Shown: in pieces, positions 29,645 through 41,257 of the stretch
Layout of the letters: the number at the start of each line of letters is the position of its first letter
Position numbering within the stretch: the first letter of the stretch is position 1
From: Parietichytrium sp. I65-24A
Lineage: Eukaryota; Sar; Bigyra; Thraustochytrida; Thraustochytriidae
DNA length: 64,000 nt
NCBI GenBank assembly: GCA_012862575.1
Contig: BLSF01000085.1
Location: forward strand, 62,001 to 126,000
Direction of reading: 5' to 3'
Notes under the pieces: model-generated
Database searches by the model: none
Told to the model about the DNA's origin: nothing
What the model saw: only the letters and a program-made list of their open reading frames with translations
Made by a program: the position numbers and the translations under genes

Positions 29645-29959
29645 GAAGCTCAAATATTTGGAACCCCCCCCCTCCTGGCCGACGCTCGAGCACACAAGCG
29701 GGCTTGCTACGACCGAAACCACATTGTTGGTCCATTGAAAACAAGCAAGCCTGGCACACATTTGAGCAAACTCTTGTCCCGATGAAAGAATGGCAAGAAG
29801 GCTTCTCGAAGAAATGTGTTCGAGAGGTTAGGACCCTAGCTAGTGCTCTGATTAGTATACTACACTTGCAACTAAACTACTTCCTTCGTCTGTGAAGAAT
29901 AAAAAGTGGATGAAGGGATTTGCTGTCACCAAATTTTGCTCGTACCATACATGTCAAAA

Positions 29960-30241
29960 AGAAAGAAAGAAAGAAAGAAAGAAAGAAGGAGAGAAGCGTT
30001 TGTTCACCTTGGATTGTGCCGTCCCGTGACGTAAGGGAAGATCCAGAATCATGCGCCGCTGGAGGAGCGAATAGGGTTTGCAATTCAGAATTCAGAACAG
30101 ATTTTAAAAAGAAAGAAGGAAACAAAGAAAGAAGCGCTTGTTCGCCTTGGACTGTGGCGTGGAGAAGATTCAGAATGATGCTGTCGGAAGCAGTGAACAG
30201 GATTTAGAAATCAGATTGCCAGCTCAGGTTTCAGAACAGAT
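29960..30241. repeat. Diverged direct duplication, about 135 bp
   Basis: Copy 1 is about 29,960-30,102, copy 2 about 30,108-30,241. Both run from a GAAA-rich head through gaagcg(t/c)ttgttc(a/g)cc and cagaat(c/g)atg to ttcagaacagat. Copies differ at many sites and by small gaps, so the duplication is not recent. Confidence 0.75.
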
Positions 30242-30823
30242 GATCCAATCAACAAAGACGACATGATGTTCAAAACAAAATCTACTAGAATAGAACACCA
30301 CCACCACTCCACCATTTTTCCACACAAAAAAAGTCCCATTCAAATCGCCCCTAGTCCTTTACCATTCGCGCTCTCCTAGGGTGCCCGCCCAGCTCAGTAC
30401 ACCCGTCCCAGCGCCGTTGAAACCGGACTACGTGAACCTAACCACCAATGTTGCGCAACGGACGCCTTCTCTGTGTATTGCCAGCCAACCTCACACGTAC
30501 ACTCTGCCCGAGTTATCGTACCGCAAGGGGTACGCGGGGACACCTTTTCAGCACAGATATTGCTTCCGCGGACCCAGAGTCACCGCTCTATGCGACAGTC
30601 CTCGGCGGAGAAGGCAGCTCGCTGGTGCGGGCCTCACTGTCGTGGTTGAAGGGCAACCATCATCGTCATTATCGTCATTATTGTCATTATTGTGGGCACT
30701 CTGGGCCAGTACTTTTTGCTGGAAGTGTCTTGAATTGCTTGGAAAGTGGCTCTTGAAGAGGAAAGAAAAGAAAAGAGCAGTGGGTTGAGTCTGCTTGATT
30801 GGCGTCGGAACGTTTGGACACTG

Positions 30824-31044
30824 CTTGTTCCTTTCGCAGGAAGCGGAGACTGGGTCCTAGAAGAAGGTTTTCGTTTTGTGGTATAGTTAATTCTTCGTGG
30901 GCTGATAGCTTGCTTCGTCGTTCTTGTTGGATATTTCTTGTTCCTGTCGCAGGAAGTGGAGACTGGGTCGTGGAAGAAGATTTTCGTTTTGTGGTATAGT
31001 TAATTCTTCGTGGGCTGGTAGCTTGCTTCGTCGTTCTTGTTGGA
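30824..31044. repeat. Tandem 108-bp direct repeat before the CHAT gene
   Basis: Copy 1 is 30,824-30,931, copy 2 30,937-31,044 (period 113, a 5-bp spacer). They differ at only about seven positions. The array ends 210 bp before the ATG of the CHAT gene, so it lies in its promoter or leader. The unit contains gtggtatagttaattcttcg, which has no sign of coding. Confidence 0.92.
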
Positions 31045-31254
31045 GATAGAAGACCGAGCGGCGTCGCATGCGTGCCAGCGTCGCCGAGGCCAAGCTGCTC
31101 GCTGGGAATAGCTGTTGGGAGATCAGCCGGCGAGGGAGGGCAGAGAGGGTCGCAAGGTCTGCATTTTGACCGAGCTACGAGCTTTGTTCCGGAAGCACGG
31201 GAGCTCGGTCAGAGTGCTCAAGCGGCGCGAGAGACTGCATCGTAGACAGAAAGG

Positions 31255-33813
31255 ATGACGCGACAGCAGGTGGTAGTGGAGGATGCGGCTTATGATACAG
31301 AGGACGAGAAGCGCGGGCGGTCCCGCAGTTCCTCCATACCCGGAAAAGAGCGAGCCAAGAAGAAAGTGTGGTCCATCTTGATGATCAGCGCGGACCCAAC
31401 GACCCATCACAAACTCAAGCTTCAGGCGGAAGAGCGTGCAATCAGAAAGAGCCTAGGGATGGCCCGAGACAGCGTGGAGATCAAACTGGACGTCCTTCCC
31501 GCCGCAACGATCGATGACGTAGCTGAGTGCTTGCTGAGGAAGTCGGCATCAGGCTCGGCGTATGACATTGTCCATTTCTCTGGGCATTGTGATCAGCACC
31601 ACCACATGGTGCAGCTAATCTTTTCGGAGCTAGAGAAGCAGCACGGAAAAGATGTTGTCAGTCGCTTCAAAGCCAGCCACGATGCGACACGAGGAATTCA
31701 TGAGCTTGCCGTCCAGGTGTCAAAGCATCTCGAGCTTCAGGCCGGGTGCTATATGGACGAATTGTACTACGGCGAGGAGGACGGCGACTTCGAGATGCAC
31801 GATGGCTGTCAGCAGCCAGAGAAAGAGGAGTTTCCGGAGCAAAGCGAAGAGGTGCGCAAGGAAGACCAAGAGAGTGAGTCTCCGCAGGATGAGAGCACGA
31901 ACTGTGCCAGCGAGTCGTCTGTGACAACGGCGGAGAGGTCAGAGGCTGACAAGGGTCGAAAGGATTCCGACGGAGAGACTATCACGATGGAGGAGACCAA
32001 GGAAATCTCGGACGAGGAGGTTGGTGAAACGGATTCTGATCAGCGTGCCTTCCGCTGGGACTCCTTTCGCACGCCTCGAAAGCTACAGCGCAGTGCGAGT
32101 TTTGACAATATTAGTATCGAAGTGGACGCGAGGGGAGCATGGGAAGGAGAAGGGCGCAGAGGGCGTTCCTTCTCTCGCGGCACACGCGAACAAGGAGCGT
32201 CGCGCTCCTTATCCCCTACATTCCGGGTTCATATGAGGAGAAAGGCAGGTACAGCACCGGCAGGCGAAGATCAAAGTCCTAGCGAGCAAACGGAAGATCG
32301 CGGTCGGGCGGGAGAGGAGGAGGCCAGGGTTGAGGAGCAGCAATTATTGGTGTTTACTCACGATGCCGCTTCCTCGGCCGCACACAATGAAGGACCCTTG
32401 CACTTTCCAAACGACCAAGACTCTCTCGTCCTTCGACTGCCAGATGTGATATCTAGAACCTTTCAGCCAGGGCTTGGACTGTTTCCCGACCACTCAGACG
32501 ACGAAGAAGTGGTTCCGACAAAAGACATTGTGCTCACGAAGCAGCAGATTCTGGATGCTGGCGTGGGGTCTTTGGCTTTTGAGACCGGGACGGGTTCAGG
32601 AATGAATTTTGTCGGGGCCAAAGCGTTCGCTGCGATGATCTCGCCCTACGCACTCGACACTGGCTGCGTCTTGCTGAATGCGTGCAACTCTCAGCTGACG
32701 TGCGAGCAGATTCTCTCGGTTGGAATCCCTTTTGCAATATGCAGCCGGGGACGTATGAGCGATAAATCTGCACTCCACTTTTCACAAGGATTCTACGAAG
32801 CAATTGCATTTGGTCATGGGATCGAGCGTGCGTTCTTGGAGGGGCAGAGCAGAATCTCCGTGCACAGCCACAAGGTTGCTCGCCACGCCGCCGGACCTAC
32901 TGCCATTGTACCTGGGACGGGTATTCCGTTTGGGGTCTCGGGATTGGAGGATGGAGAGAATCAAGTGTGTCTGATGCGCGCAAACGGCCGCATGGTTTTG
33001 GAGCCGGTGAGCGTGCGCCAGCACGTTCACATTTCCAGTGAAAATACTCGTCTCAAGAGCGTCATCCACGAAGGTGTCAAGATATTGTCTGAAAAGGACA
33101 AGGAAATCGAAGCCTTAAAAGCCAAAATTGCAAAGATGGAGGCAGAAGCCAGTACCCAGCCGAAAACGCCAGGTCCGAAACGTGACGGACTTCGCCGCAC
33201 AAGCAGCTCGAGGCTGAAACCCGGCTCAAGTGAGAAATCACAGCCCCGCCTCCGCACACAGCGAAAACGCCAAGAAGAACAGCCTGGAAACTCGCAAAGC
33301 CGGTCGCGTACCGAAGGAGCGTCCGGCCCAGCGCAGTTCAGGCGAAGAACGCCGTCCCCATCTGCCTCGCGTGTTCAGAGCGAAACCGATTCGAAGCCTC
33401 TGCCTCCATGGATTCCCTCGGGGTCTGGAGGCGACTCACACCGCCATTCGCACCTCCAGAGTGCCACTCCGTCCGTTTCACCATCACCGTCTTCAGGGAT
33501 GTCAGCGCAAGGAGCCGCTTCCTCGAGCCCGAGCGGAAACAACAAGGAGAACTATGTTCGTGTCACCGTCAATGGTAAACAGCACAAGTCATCAGGCGGT
33601 GGGAATAGAAGCAAGTCTACTACTGTATTTACAACCTCGGAGTCTTCCTCCGGCCCTCATACGCAATCGACCAACGGTGCACTTCACGAACATCATGGCA
33701 ACGCGATCCATCCGCAGCCCAAACTAAGTGGGTTCGGCTCTAGCGTTCCTCGTTTTTCCGCGAGTACACTTGTGAACCCTACACGGTACGAGACGATGTC
33801 GCCCCGGAGTTGA
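31255..33813 (+). CDS. CHAT-domain (caspase-like) protein with a long insert between His and Cys
   Basis: 852 residues, one exon. The N-terminal part after a basic leader, WSILMISADP, LKLQAEERAIRKSL, then YDIVHFSGHCD, is the start of a CHAT (clan CD) protease domain with catalytic His111. The domain resumes only near residue 425 (GSLAFETG, FVGAKAFAAMISPY) and reaches the Cys477 motif CVLLNACNS and GIPFAICSRGRMSDKSALHFSQGFYEAIAFG, which is typical of CHAT. About 310 residues between them are acidic, Ser/Arg-rich and mostly disordered. After the domain come a short coiled coil (about 590-630, KDKEIEALKAKIAKMEAEA) and a Ser/Pro/Arg-rich tail. CHAT proteins include separase relatives and bacterial immune and gasdermin-activating proteases; the target here is unknown. 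No partner gene adjoins it. Confidence 0.87.
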   Translation: MTRQQVVVEDAAYDTEDEKRGRSRSSSIPGKERAKKKVWSILMISADPTTHHKLKLQAEERAIRKSLGMARDSVEIKLDVLPAATIDDVAECLLRKSASGSAYDIVHFSGHCDQHHHMVQLIFSELEKQHGKDVVSRFKASHDATRGIHELAVQVSKHLELQAGCYMDELYYGEEDGDFEMHDGCQQPEKEEFPEQSEEVRKEDQESESPQDESTNCASESSVTTAERSEADKGRKDSDGETITMEETKEISDEEVGETDSDQRAFRWDSFRTPRKLQRSASFDNISIEVDARGAWEGEGRRGRSFSRGTREQGASRSLSPTFRVHMRRKAGTAPAGEDQSPSEQTEDRGRAGEEEARVEEQQLLVFTHDAASSAAHNEGPLHFPNDQDSLVLRLPDVISRTFQPGLGLFPDHSDDEEVVPTKDIVLTKQQILDAGVGSLAFETGTGSGMNFVGAKAFAAMISPYALDTGCVLLNACNSQLTCEQILSVGIPFAICSRGRMSDKSALHFSQGFYEAIAFGHGIERAFLEGQSRISVHSHKVARHAAGPTAIVPGTGIPFGVSGLEDGENQVCLMRANGRMVLEPVSVRQHVHISSENTRLKSVIHEGVKILSEKDKEIEALKAKIAKMEAEASTQPKTPGPKRDGLRRTSSSRLKPGSSEKSQPRLRTQRKRQEEQPGNSQSRSRTEGASGPAQFRRRTPSPSASRVQSETDSKPLPPWIPSGSGGDSHRHSHLQSATPSVSPSPSSGMSAQGAASSSPSGNNKENYVRVTVNGKQHKSSGGGNRSKSTTVFTTSESSSGPHTQSTNGALHEHHGNAIHPQPKLSGFGSSVPRFSASTLVNPTRYETMSPRS

Positions 33814-34207
33814 GCTTGAAGGTTCATGTTGACTTTTTCAAGTTTACAATCGTGTCTTCTTCTTCCAGTCTGCGAATGTCTCATTTCGAAGTGAAAGCTA
33901 AAGAAATAAATGTATTAATTAAAATGTGTCAGTCAAAGTTTCTTGCCCAGTTAGTTTCCCCTGAACACTTGAAGTCCGCTTGAAACGTGAGAAAGTTTGA
34001 TTGACTCTGTTCATGAAGAATGTAGGATTTGATCAGAATTCAGATTTTATGTGAAACTTATAGAAAAAATGGTAAAGAGTAGTAGATAACCTTGAGCTGG
34101 AGAGGGTGGGTGCAGAGAAAAGCCGCTTCGGAAGAGAACGCGAACTCCTTCGATACGGTCTTCGTCTAATTTGTTTCTCGCCATGTTCTGCGCTAAACGG
34201 GTGCGAT
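33814..34207. other. Convergent spacer
   Basis: AT-rich 3' region between the CHAT gene and the acyltransferase gene. AATAAA-type signals near 33,905 could serve the CHAT transcript. No gene seen. Confidence 0.45.
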
Positions 34208-35137
34208 CTAGGCGGATTTGTTCATGTAATAGTACGCCAGAATGATTAGAATCAAGATTCGCAAAATCCAAGCTCGGCGAGGTATTGGCAGTGGTTCGTA
34301 CGAAGGGGTCGGAAGACCGAGGGGCGGCACAAAGGCAGTTGTCTTGGCGTCGTCGGCTCCGTACGCATCGGCCCAAGTGTCTTCAAAGCTCTTTCTCACG
34401 GCCTCCACAAAGTTATCGAAAGAGTCATACTTTTTTGGTTCAAGCGGTTCCGAAATGCTAGTGGTGCAGACCACGTTGCGCTCCACAGTGAAGTCCTTCT
34501 CGTTGGCGATGAGCTCCTTATTTGTGGTAATCACGCACTGAACAGGGTGGTTGAAATCGTACGCCATCTTGAGCACTCCGGTCTTGAGCTTGAGAGGCTC
34601 TTTCTTAAGGTTTCGGGTTCCCTCTGGGTAAACGACAAGGCCCTGTGGGAAGTGAGGCGAGAGAGACCAGCGTTGATTAATAAAAAGTTCCACCTTGCCC
34701 GCAAGAAGCCAACATCAACTTACTTTATCCGGTCGGTACTTCCACTGCTCATGGAGAGACTTGCCCAAGACGTCCCTGTCCAGGCCCTTTTTGCGGTTGA
34801 AAAACCATGTGCTGTGCGCAATCCAGGCGTAAAGGCTCGACATTGGGCAGCCTAGGATGACCATGTACCTGGACAGGTACGCGCCGCCGCCGCAGATGGC
34901 CTGGTCCATGAAAAAGTCCCCCCAGCTGCGATGATTGCACAGATACATGGCACTCTTGTGCAAATTGCTCGACTTCTCCGTGCGCTTGAACTTGACATTC
35001 ATCAGATCGCAGATGCTCTTCGTTACCTGGTACGCGTTCGCGCGCCCTGTCAGCAGCGCGAACAGGGCGTGCACAGGGCACACCATGAACTGTACGTACA
35101 CATACAGCGCCACGAACGCCGGGATGTTCTTCCCCAT
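34208..35137 (-). CDS. Lysophospholipid acyltransferase (PlsC/LPLAT), two exons
   Basis: Transfers an acyl chain to a lysophospholipid or lysophosphatidate. Exons 34724-35137 and 34208-34642 are separated by an 81-bp intron (GTAAGT donor, CCCACAG acceptor, phase 0), giving 282 residues. The ATG at 35137 was chosen; the frame upstream of it has no other ATG. Motifs: HX4D in CNHRSWGDFF (His69, Asp74), and VYPEGTRN (Glu145), the first residues of exon 2, completing the active site. There is a hydrophobic N-terminal segment (PAFVALYVYVQFMVC) and a C-terminal transmembrane helix (ILRILILIILAYYYM) before a short tail, as in ER LPAAT/LCLAT1 (AGPAT3/4-type) enzymes. Acyl donor and acceptor cannot be read from sequence. 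It may act with PI synthase in phosphoinositide remodelling (speculation). Confidence 0.92.
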
Positions 35138-36343
35138 TCTCCTGCCTTCTGCTCCTACAAATTGACGCCGCGCACTCGCACTCGCACACTTCGACGCCGT
35201 GCGAAACCTCGCAGTTTGCACACTACACCACGGCCGCTTGGCCGCTATGCGATCCACGCGACACTGGCTCCTGACACCTGGTCAGCGAGAGAAAGAAAGA
35301 AAGAGAGAGAGAGTGAGTGAGAGAGTGAGAGAGAGTGAGAGTAACTGAGAGAGTAACTGGGTGAGTGTGCGCGGACGGCAGAGACGGTAGAGTGGCGAGC
35401 GACTCAGAGCGTACTCGGATAACTCGGCTAGCTGTTGTTGCTGCTCTGACATGCTCTGACACTTCTGACACAGTCACAGTCACGTCTCGCGAGGCGCAAG
35501 TGTTACTCAAGTAAAGCGCCACGATGCGATATGACTGGAATGACAGCAATGTCAGCAATGACTGTAATGTAATGTATGTAATGTCTGAAATGCCTGCAAT
35601 GCCTGCGATGGCGAGGACTATCGCGGCGCTTAGACAGTTGCCTGCGAAGTGCGCTGTAATTTACTGAGTACTCAGTACTCTACCTCCCGATTGATCGATT
35701 GAATGATTGAATTGATGGAATGTGCATGTGCATGTGCATGTGCATTTGTGCATATGCTCGTTGCTTGCTTCCTCTTCAAGTTTTCTCGTCGTTTGTCGCC
35801 GTTCTCTACTAAGCTTTCGCACTGCACAGCCAATAGCAGAATGCATTTCCATTCACTGTCTTTGGCATTTTGGGAAGGAACTGAGATGAGACTCAAGTCT
35901 GCGAAAGAAAGAAAGCTAGGAATAAGAGAAGGAAAGTCAAAGTGTGCGAAATGCGACGACGTAGGATGTATGGTGGAGTGGAAAGAAACTCTGGCGGCCT
36001 ATGCAATCTACGCATTTCTATGCAATTACAATTACTTCGTTCCACATTTGCGTTTCAGTGATCTTGGACTCTTAATCGACAGTTACTCTGCACATGGGTA
36101 GGGGATGAGTAGCTCGCAAAGTGGCGAAATGGATCGTCACAGAGGGCTGTCCGTGACATGTGTGTGGGGGATTGGAAATGTCGTTGGGAAAGATAGATAA
36201 ATTTTGATCTTGTAGAACAGAACGGAACACGGTGCTTTCATTCTTGTTGTGCGAGAGACTGTGATTAAATTAGGACACGAAACGACATCGGTTGGTTGGG
36301 AAATAGTTTTGAAGAAGGCAAATGTTAATGTTTTGCTGTTTTG
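35138..36343. other. Spacer, 1.2 kb
   Basis: No supported gene. It contains GA-repeats (about 35,288-35,360), tgcatg repeats near 35,722-35,745, and a perfect 14-bp palindrome ACTGAGTACTCAGT at 35,663-35,676. A 132-codon ATG frame (35,703-36,101) owes its start to the tgcatg repeat and has no family likeness. Confidence 0.45.
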
Positions 36344-37414
36344 TTAATAGCCCTGCGATTTGTCGACCGGAGTGGCAAGAGGTTCGCCAGCTTGAAATTT
36401 CTCGAGGTTATTTTTGAACACCTGCCAGCCCAGGGAAATGTAATCTTCAGTCAAATCAGCGTTGTGCGCAGTGATGAGGAGGCGGTCTCCGTCGACCTTC
36501 CAAAGCGGACTTTCTGCAGGGAGAGGTTCCACTTCGAAGACGTCGAGGGCTGCAAAGATGTGCTTGTCATCCGTCAGGGACTTGAGAAGCGCTTTCTCAT
36601 CCACGACGGACCCCCTTCCACAGGAGATGAGTACGGCGTCCTTTTTCATGGCCTTGAACTCTGCTTCAGAGAAAAAGTGCTTGGTGGCTTTTGTGCCCGG
36701 CAGCGTGGACACAACAAAGTCGCTCTCGCGCAAAATAGCCTCTTTCTCAGTATACACCTTGTCCGCACCAGGCGACGGCTTGTTGGAATTGCGAAGCACT
36801 CCAATCTTCATGCCGAATGCGCGCGCGAGTGTCGCAGAGTGAACGGCAATATCTCCGTATCCCACAAAGCCCATCTGTTTTCCCTTCAGCGTATTCATGG
36901 TGAAGCGGTCCCACTTGTGCGTTGTGAGATTGTCCATGCACCGCGGGACCTGCTTGTTGAAGTGCAATGCCGCGAGCATCACGTACTCTGCCAGCGAACT
37001 CGAAAAAGCCCCGCGCCCGTTGGACAGGGGAAGGTCCTTGGGAATCAGTCGGCTCTCGATGAAAGGCGCAATCGCATCCACACCTGCGGAGAACGAGTGC
37101 ACCCACTTGACCGTGTCATCAAACCCGAGCTCGTCCCAGATGCCCTGCACCAGCTCCGCCTTTGCTGGCGGGACGACCAGCATGGCATTCGCCGGCCCCC
37201 CAGCTTTCTCCAGCTCGCTTTTGAGACTCTCTGCGGTATTCCCAAAAACCAGCGTTGCGTCGGCCAGGTCCGCCGGTGCGAGTTTGGGAACTGCGGTTGT
37301 GGGGTCGCATAGCACCGCCACGCGCACTTGTTTTCCTCCCTGCATGCTGTGTAGTCCGCGTCTCAGAGCCCCTGGCTTTAGCGTCGCGCGGGAAAAGTGT
37401 CTGGCTAAGTCCAT
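36344..37414 (-). CDS. D-isomer-specific 2-hydroxyacid dehydrogenase
   Basis: NAD(P)-dependent reduction of a 2-keto acid, such as glyoxylate or hydroxypyruvate, or the reverse. 356 residues from the ATG at 37414; the frame runs on upstream only to a GTG that follows a CTTACAG splice acceptor-like site, so a leader intron is possible. The start (MDLARHFSRATLKPGALRRGLH) is basic and amphipathic and could be a mitochondrial presequence. The nucleotide-binding motif is modified to GFVGYGDIAVHSATLA (the last Gly of GxGxxG is Ala). The catalytic Arg (SCGRGSVVDE), Glu (ALDVFEVEPLP) and His (LITAHNADLT) are all present. The exact substrate is not clear; the divergent glyoxylate/hydroxypyruvate-reductase branch fits best. 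Confidence 0.9.
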   Translation of the reverse strand: MDLARHFSRATLKPGALRRGLHSMQGGKQVRVAVLCDPTTAVPKLAPADLADATLVFGNTAESLKSELEKAGGPANAMLVVPPAKAELVQGIWDELGFDDTVKWVHSFSAGVDAIAPFIESRLIPKDLPLSNGRGAFSSSLAEYVMLAALHFNKQVPRCMDNLTTHKWDRFTMNTLKGKQMGFVGYGDIAVHSATLARAFGMKIGVLRNSNKPSPGADKVYTEKEAILRESDFVVSTLPGTKATKHFFSEAEFKAMKKDAVLISCGRGSVVDEKALLKSLTDDKHIFAALDVFEVEPLPAESPLWKVDGDRLLITAHNADLTEDYISLGWQVFKNNLEKFQAGEPLATPVDKSQGY

Positions 37415-39100
<1,686 letters not shown>

Positions 39101-39992
39101 GCTCGCTGTATGATCCCTTTCGCCAATAACTCTGTTCTGTGCTTCTCTCCCTTGACTTGAACTGCTCGGCCTCTCTCCGCCATGGGCAGGCAACAACCCA
39201 GCGGGGTGCCGGATTACATAAAAACCATTTTACATACCAACTAAAACACAAAACATTCGCAAAACCATTCATCCTCATTATTATCATCCCCCGAACGCCA
39301 TACGCGCTTTGACGCCCGACTCGAATCGCTACATCGTTCAAGCTCTTCCTTCCTGCGAACGTCTCAGTCGACCAGTCCGAGCCCGAGTATCTCCCAAAGG
39401 ATCAGCCCTTGTCCAAATCACTCCGGAGAGCAAAACGATGCGCGGGCCAACGCTCTTCGGACAAGGAGACATCACGCAGCGTCGCAATTCATGCATGCAT
39501 GCATGTTTCCTTGCTTACTTGCTTTGCTTGCCTGCTTTCGTTTCCCATCTCGAGAGGCCCAAATCACAAAATCAACCTAGCTCTGTGTACTCGGAGTACA
39601 CAAAGCCTTAGGCATGTCAACGGTCTTCTCCGGCGTCCATAGCGTCCATAGCTGAAGCCAAGCCCATGCCTCTTTCGCGTTGCACACTCGGCGGCCAGTG
39701 AGTTACAGTCTGTCGCTATATCGCAGAGGCCATATCGAGGCAGTCGAGCAGTGAGTGAGTGATTGAGTGATTGAGTGGGTCGAACAATGATTGCCGCGTA
39801 GAGCGGAGGTGCGTAGCTGATCGGGAAGACGTGAACTTTTCTCTGGCTAGTAGAGATAGAGAGAGAGTCAAGAAGACGAAGCTGTCGTTTCTTGTTCTCC
39901 CGGGAACTTCGTGAAGGCGGAGACGTACACGGGCGATTTTGAGCGTGAAGGGGGACAGGGAAGGGAAACAACGTTGTTTTCTGCGGCTCGTG
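39101..39992. other. Spacer, 0.9 kb
   Basis: 3' region of H4 and promoter of the BIVM-like gene. It contains an alternating atgc tract near 39,491-39,505 and gagtgatt repeats near 39,751-39,778. No gene seen; a long minus-strand frame (39,564-40,322) is only a shadow. Confidence 0.5.
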
Positions 39993-41257
39993 ATGGACTT
40001 GTCTCAGAGGAAAAAGGCGCCGGAAGGGCAACTCAGCGGAGAGGCTCAAGCATGCGCCAGGGCGACGTTGGACAAGAATGCAAAGCCTGTCATGGAGCAC
40101 GTTCTCAGCGAGCTGATTTTGAAACGCGGAGTTGAAGGCGGCCGCGATGCAGTCGTTCGGTTGGCGATGGAGTTTGAAGACTGCGACTCTAGTTCCGTGG
40201 TGGCGTTCGCTACCAACGCAGCTCTCCATGCGATGATCGCACAACAGACCTCTCCCGCTTGCGCTGCTGCGGCTGTAGCGACCGCGTTGAACGCGCTCGT
40301 AGGAGAGAGGCGTTGGACGCAAGCAGCAGTCGTGCCTTGGTACGTTGACATTGTAAAATCTAGGGTTTTAAAAGCCAGGCAGCGCATTCAGAGGTGCTTG
40401 GGTGCCGGGGCAAACCTAGAACATGTGTGGACTTTTGGAATTGCCACTCTGTCGCAGTTTAAGCAACACGTGAGAGCGCTCCAGGCTCAGGGGGGGCCTG
40501 CAGAGCCAACTGTGGCTCTTTTGGTTGAACTCTGGGCAAGCGACGGCCCCGACGATAGCGACGCAGGCATAGAAGGGGAGGAGGAAGCAGAAGCAGTTGA
40601 CGTGGAAGAAGCCGAGGCGCCTTTAAGCGCGTCCGGGAGATGGAATTCGTCTAAAGACCTCAAGGACTGGATTCGCAAAGAGGTGGGGCTCGAGAAGCTC
40701 ACGCGAGCAAAGCCAAGCACCGCATGTATTGGAAATTGGGGCATCAAGGCAAGTTTCACCACTCCACGGAGTTGCTCTTTGGAAAGTCTTTTTGTTTGCG
40801 GCAAAAGGATCAAGAAATTGACAGTCTTTATGTTTTTTTACCTTTATTATGTGTACAGGAGGCGATCGACATGGGAACCTTCTCCCTGGGCGCGGACAGT
40901 ACGACATCGTTTCATTTCGAACAATTTATGGGCAAATCCGTGCGCTGCAAAGTCCGTGTGCGGGCCAAAGACGGGGAAGACGCGGTGGATCTGCAGTGGT
41001 GTCAACTGTGGCAGCATTTCACCAAGCAGCGCGCCGGGCAAATGACAAATGTGTTCATCTTCCATCTCAAGAATCACTATGCACCCATATACTCGCTCAA
41101 AGTTGACTCCGCGGGCGAGCGGTGGATCCTGACAGCCCGTAAAGGGCAAGATCCAAAGCACTGGATCTCTTTCAGTGAAGTGCGGCGAACGCTCTTATCT
41201 TGGGCCGGGTACGGCATTATGGGCGTCAGCATCTCTCGCCTCTCGCCACCCACTTGA
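39993..41257 (+). CDS. BIVM-like protein, two exons with a GC-AG intron
   Basis: Exons 39993-40748 and 40859-41257 enclose a 110-bp intron that starts AAG|GCAAGT and ends TACAG; both exons are whole codons, giving 384 residues. The first ATG in frame is at 39993. The N-terminal 250 residues are alpha-helical with an acidic tract (EGEEEAEAVDVEEAEA). The C-terminal part, STACIGNWGIKEAI across the splice site, FHLKNHYAPIYSL, WILTARKGQ and WISFSEVRRTLLSWAGYGIM, resembles as I remember it the conserved region of BIVM (basic immunoglobulin-like variable motif-containing protein), found from protists to animals. The Cys in ACIGNW and His in KNHYAP could be a papain-like pair (inference). A third exon starting at 41,286 is possible: a weak 61-bp intron (41,225-41,285) would replace the last residues by about 54 others. 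Confidence 0.7.

Larger units (their letters stand above)
29645..31254. other. Spacer with duplicated segments, 1.6 kb
   Basis: Upstream of the CHAT gene. It has a C-homopolymer near 29,663, a GAAA microsatellite (29,956-29,987), two diverged direct duplications (listed separately), and a 102-codon ATG frame at 30,448-30,756 whose N-terminus resembles a mitochondrial presequence. I do not call it a gene. Confidence 0.45.

Noticed and set aside
30448-30756. 102-codon ATG frame with a presequence-like head
   Set aside because: It ends in a His/Tyr repeat from cgtcattat-type simple sequence; no second evidence.
35703-36101. 132-codon ATG frame
   Set aside because: Its start is made by tgcatg repeats; rest is not like any family.
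36341-37312. Long plus-strand frame opposite the 2-hydroxyacid dehydrogenase
   Set aside because: It mirrors a well-conserved enzyme on the other strand and shows no family likeness.
39564-40322. 252-codon minus-strand frame
   Set aside because: Arg/Ser/Pro-rich, overlaps the BIVM-like exon 1 and the spacer; no motif.
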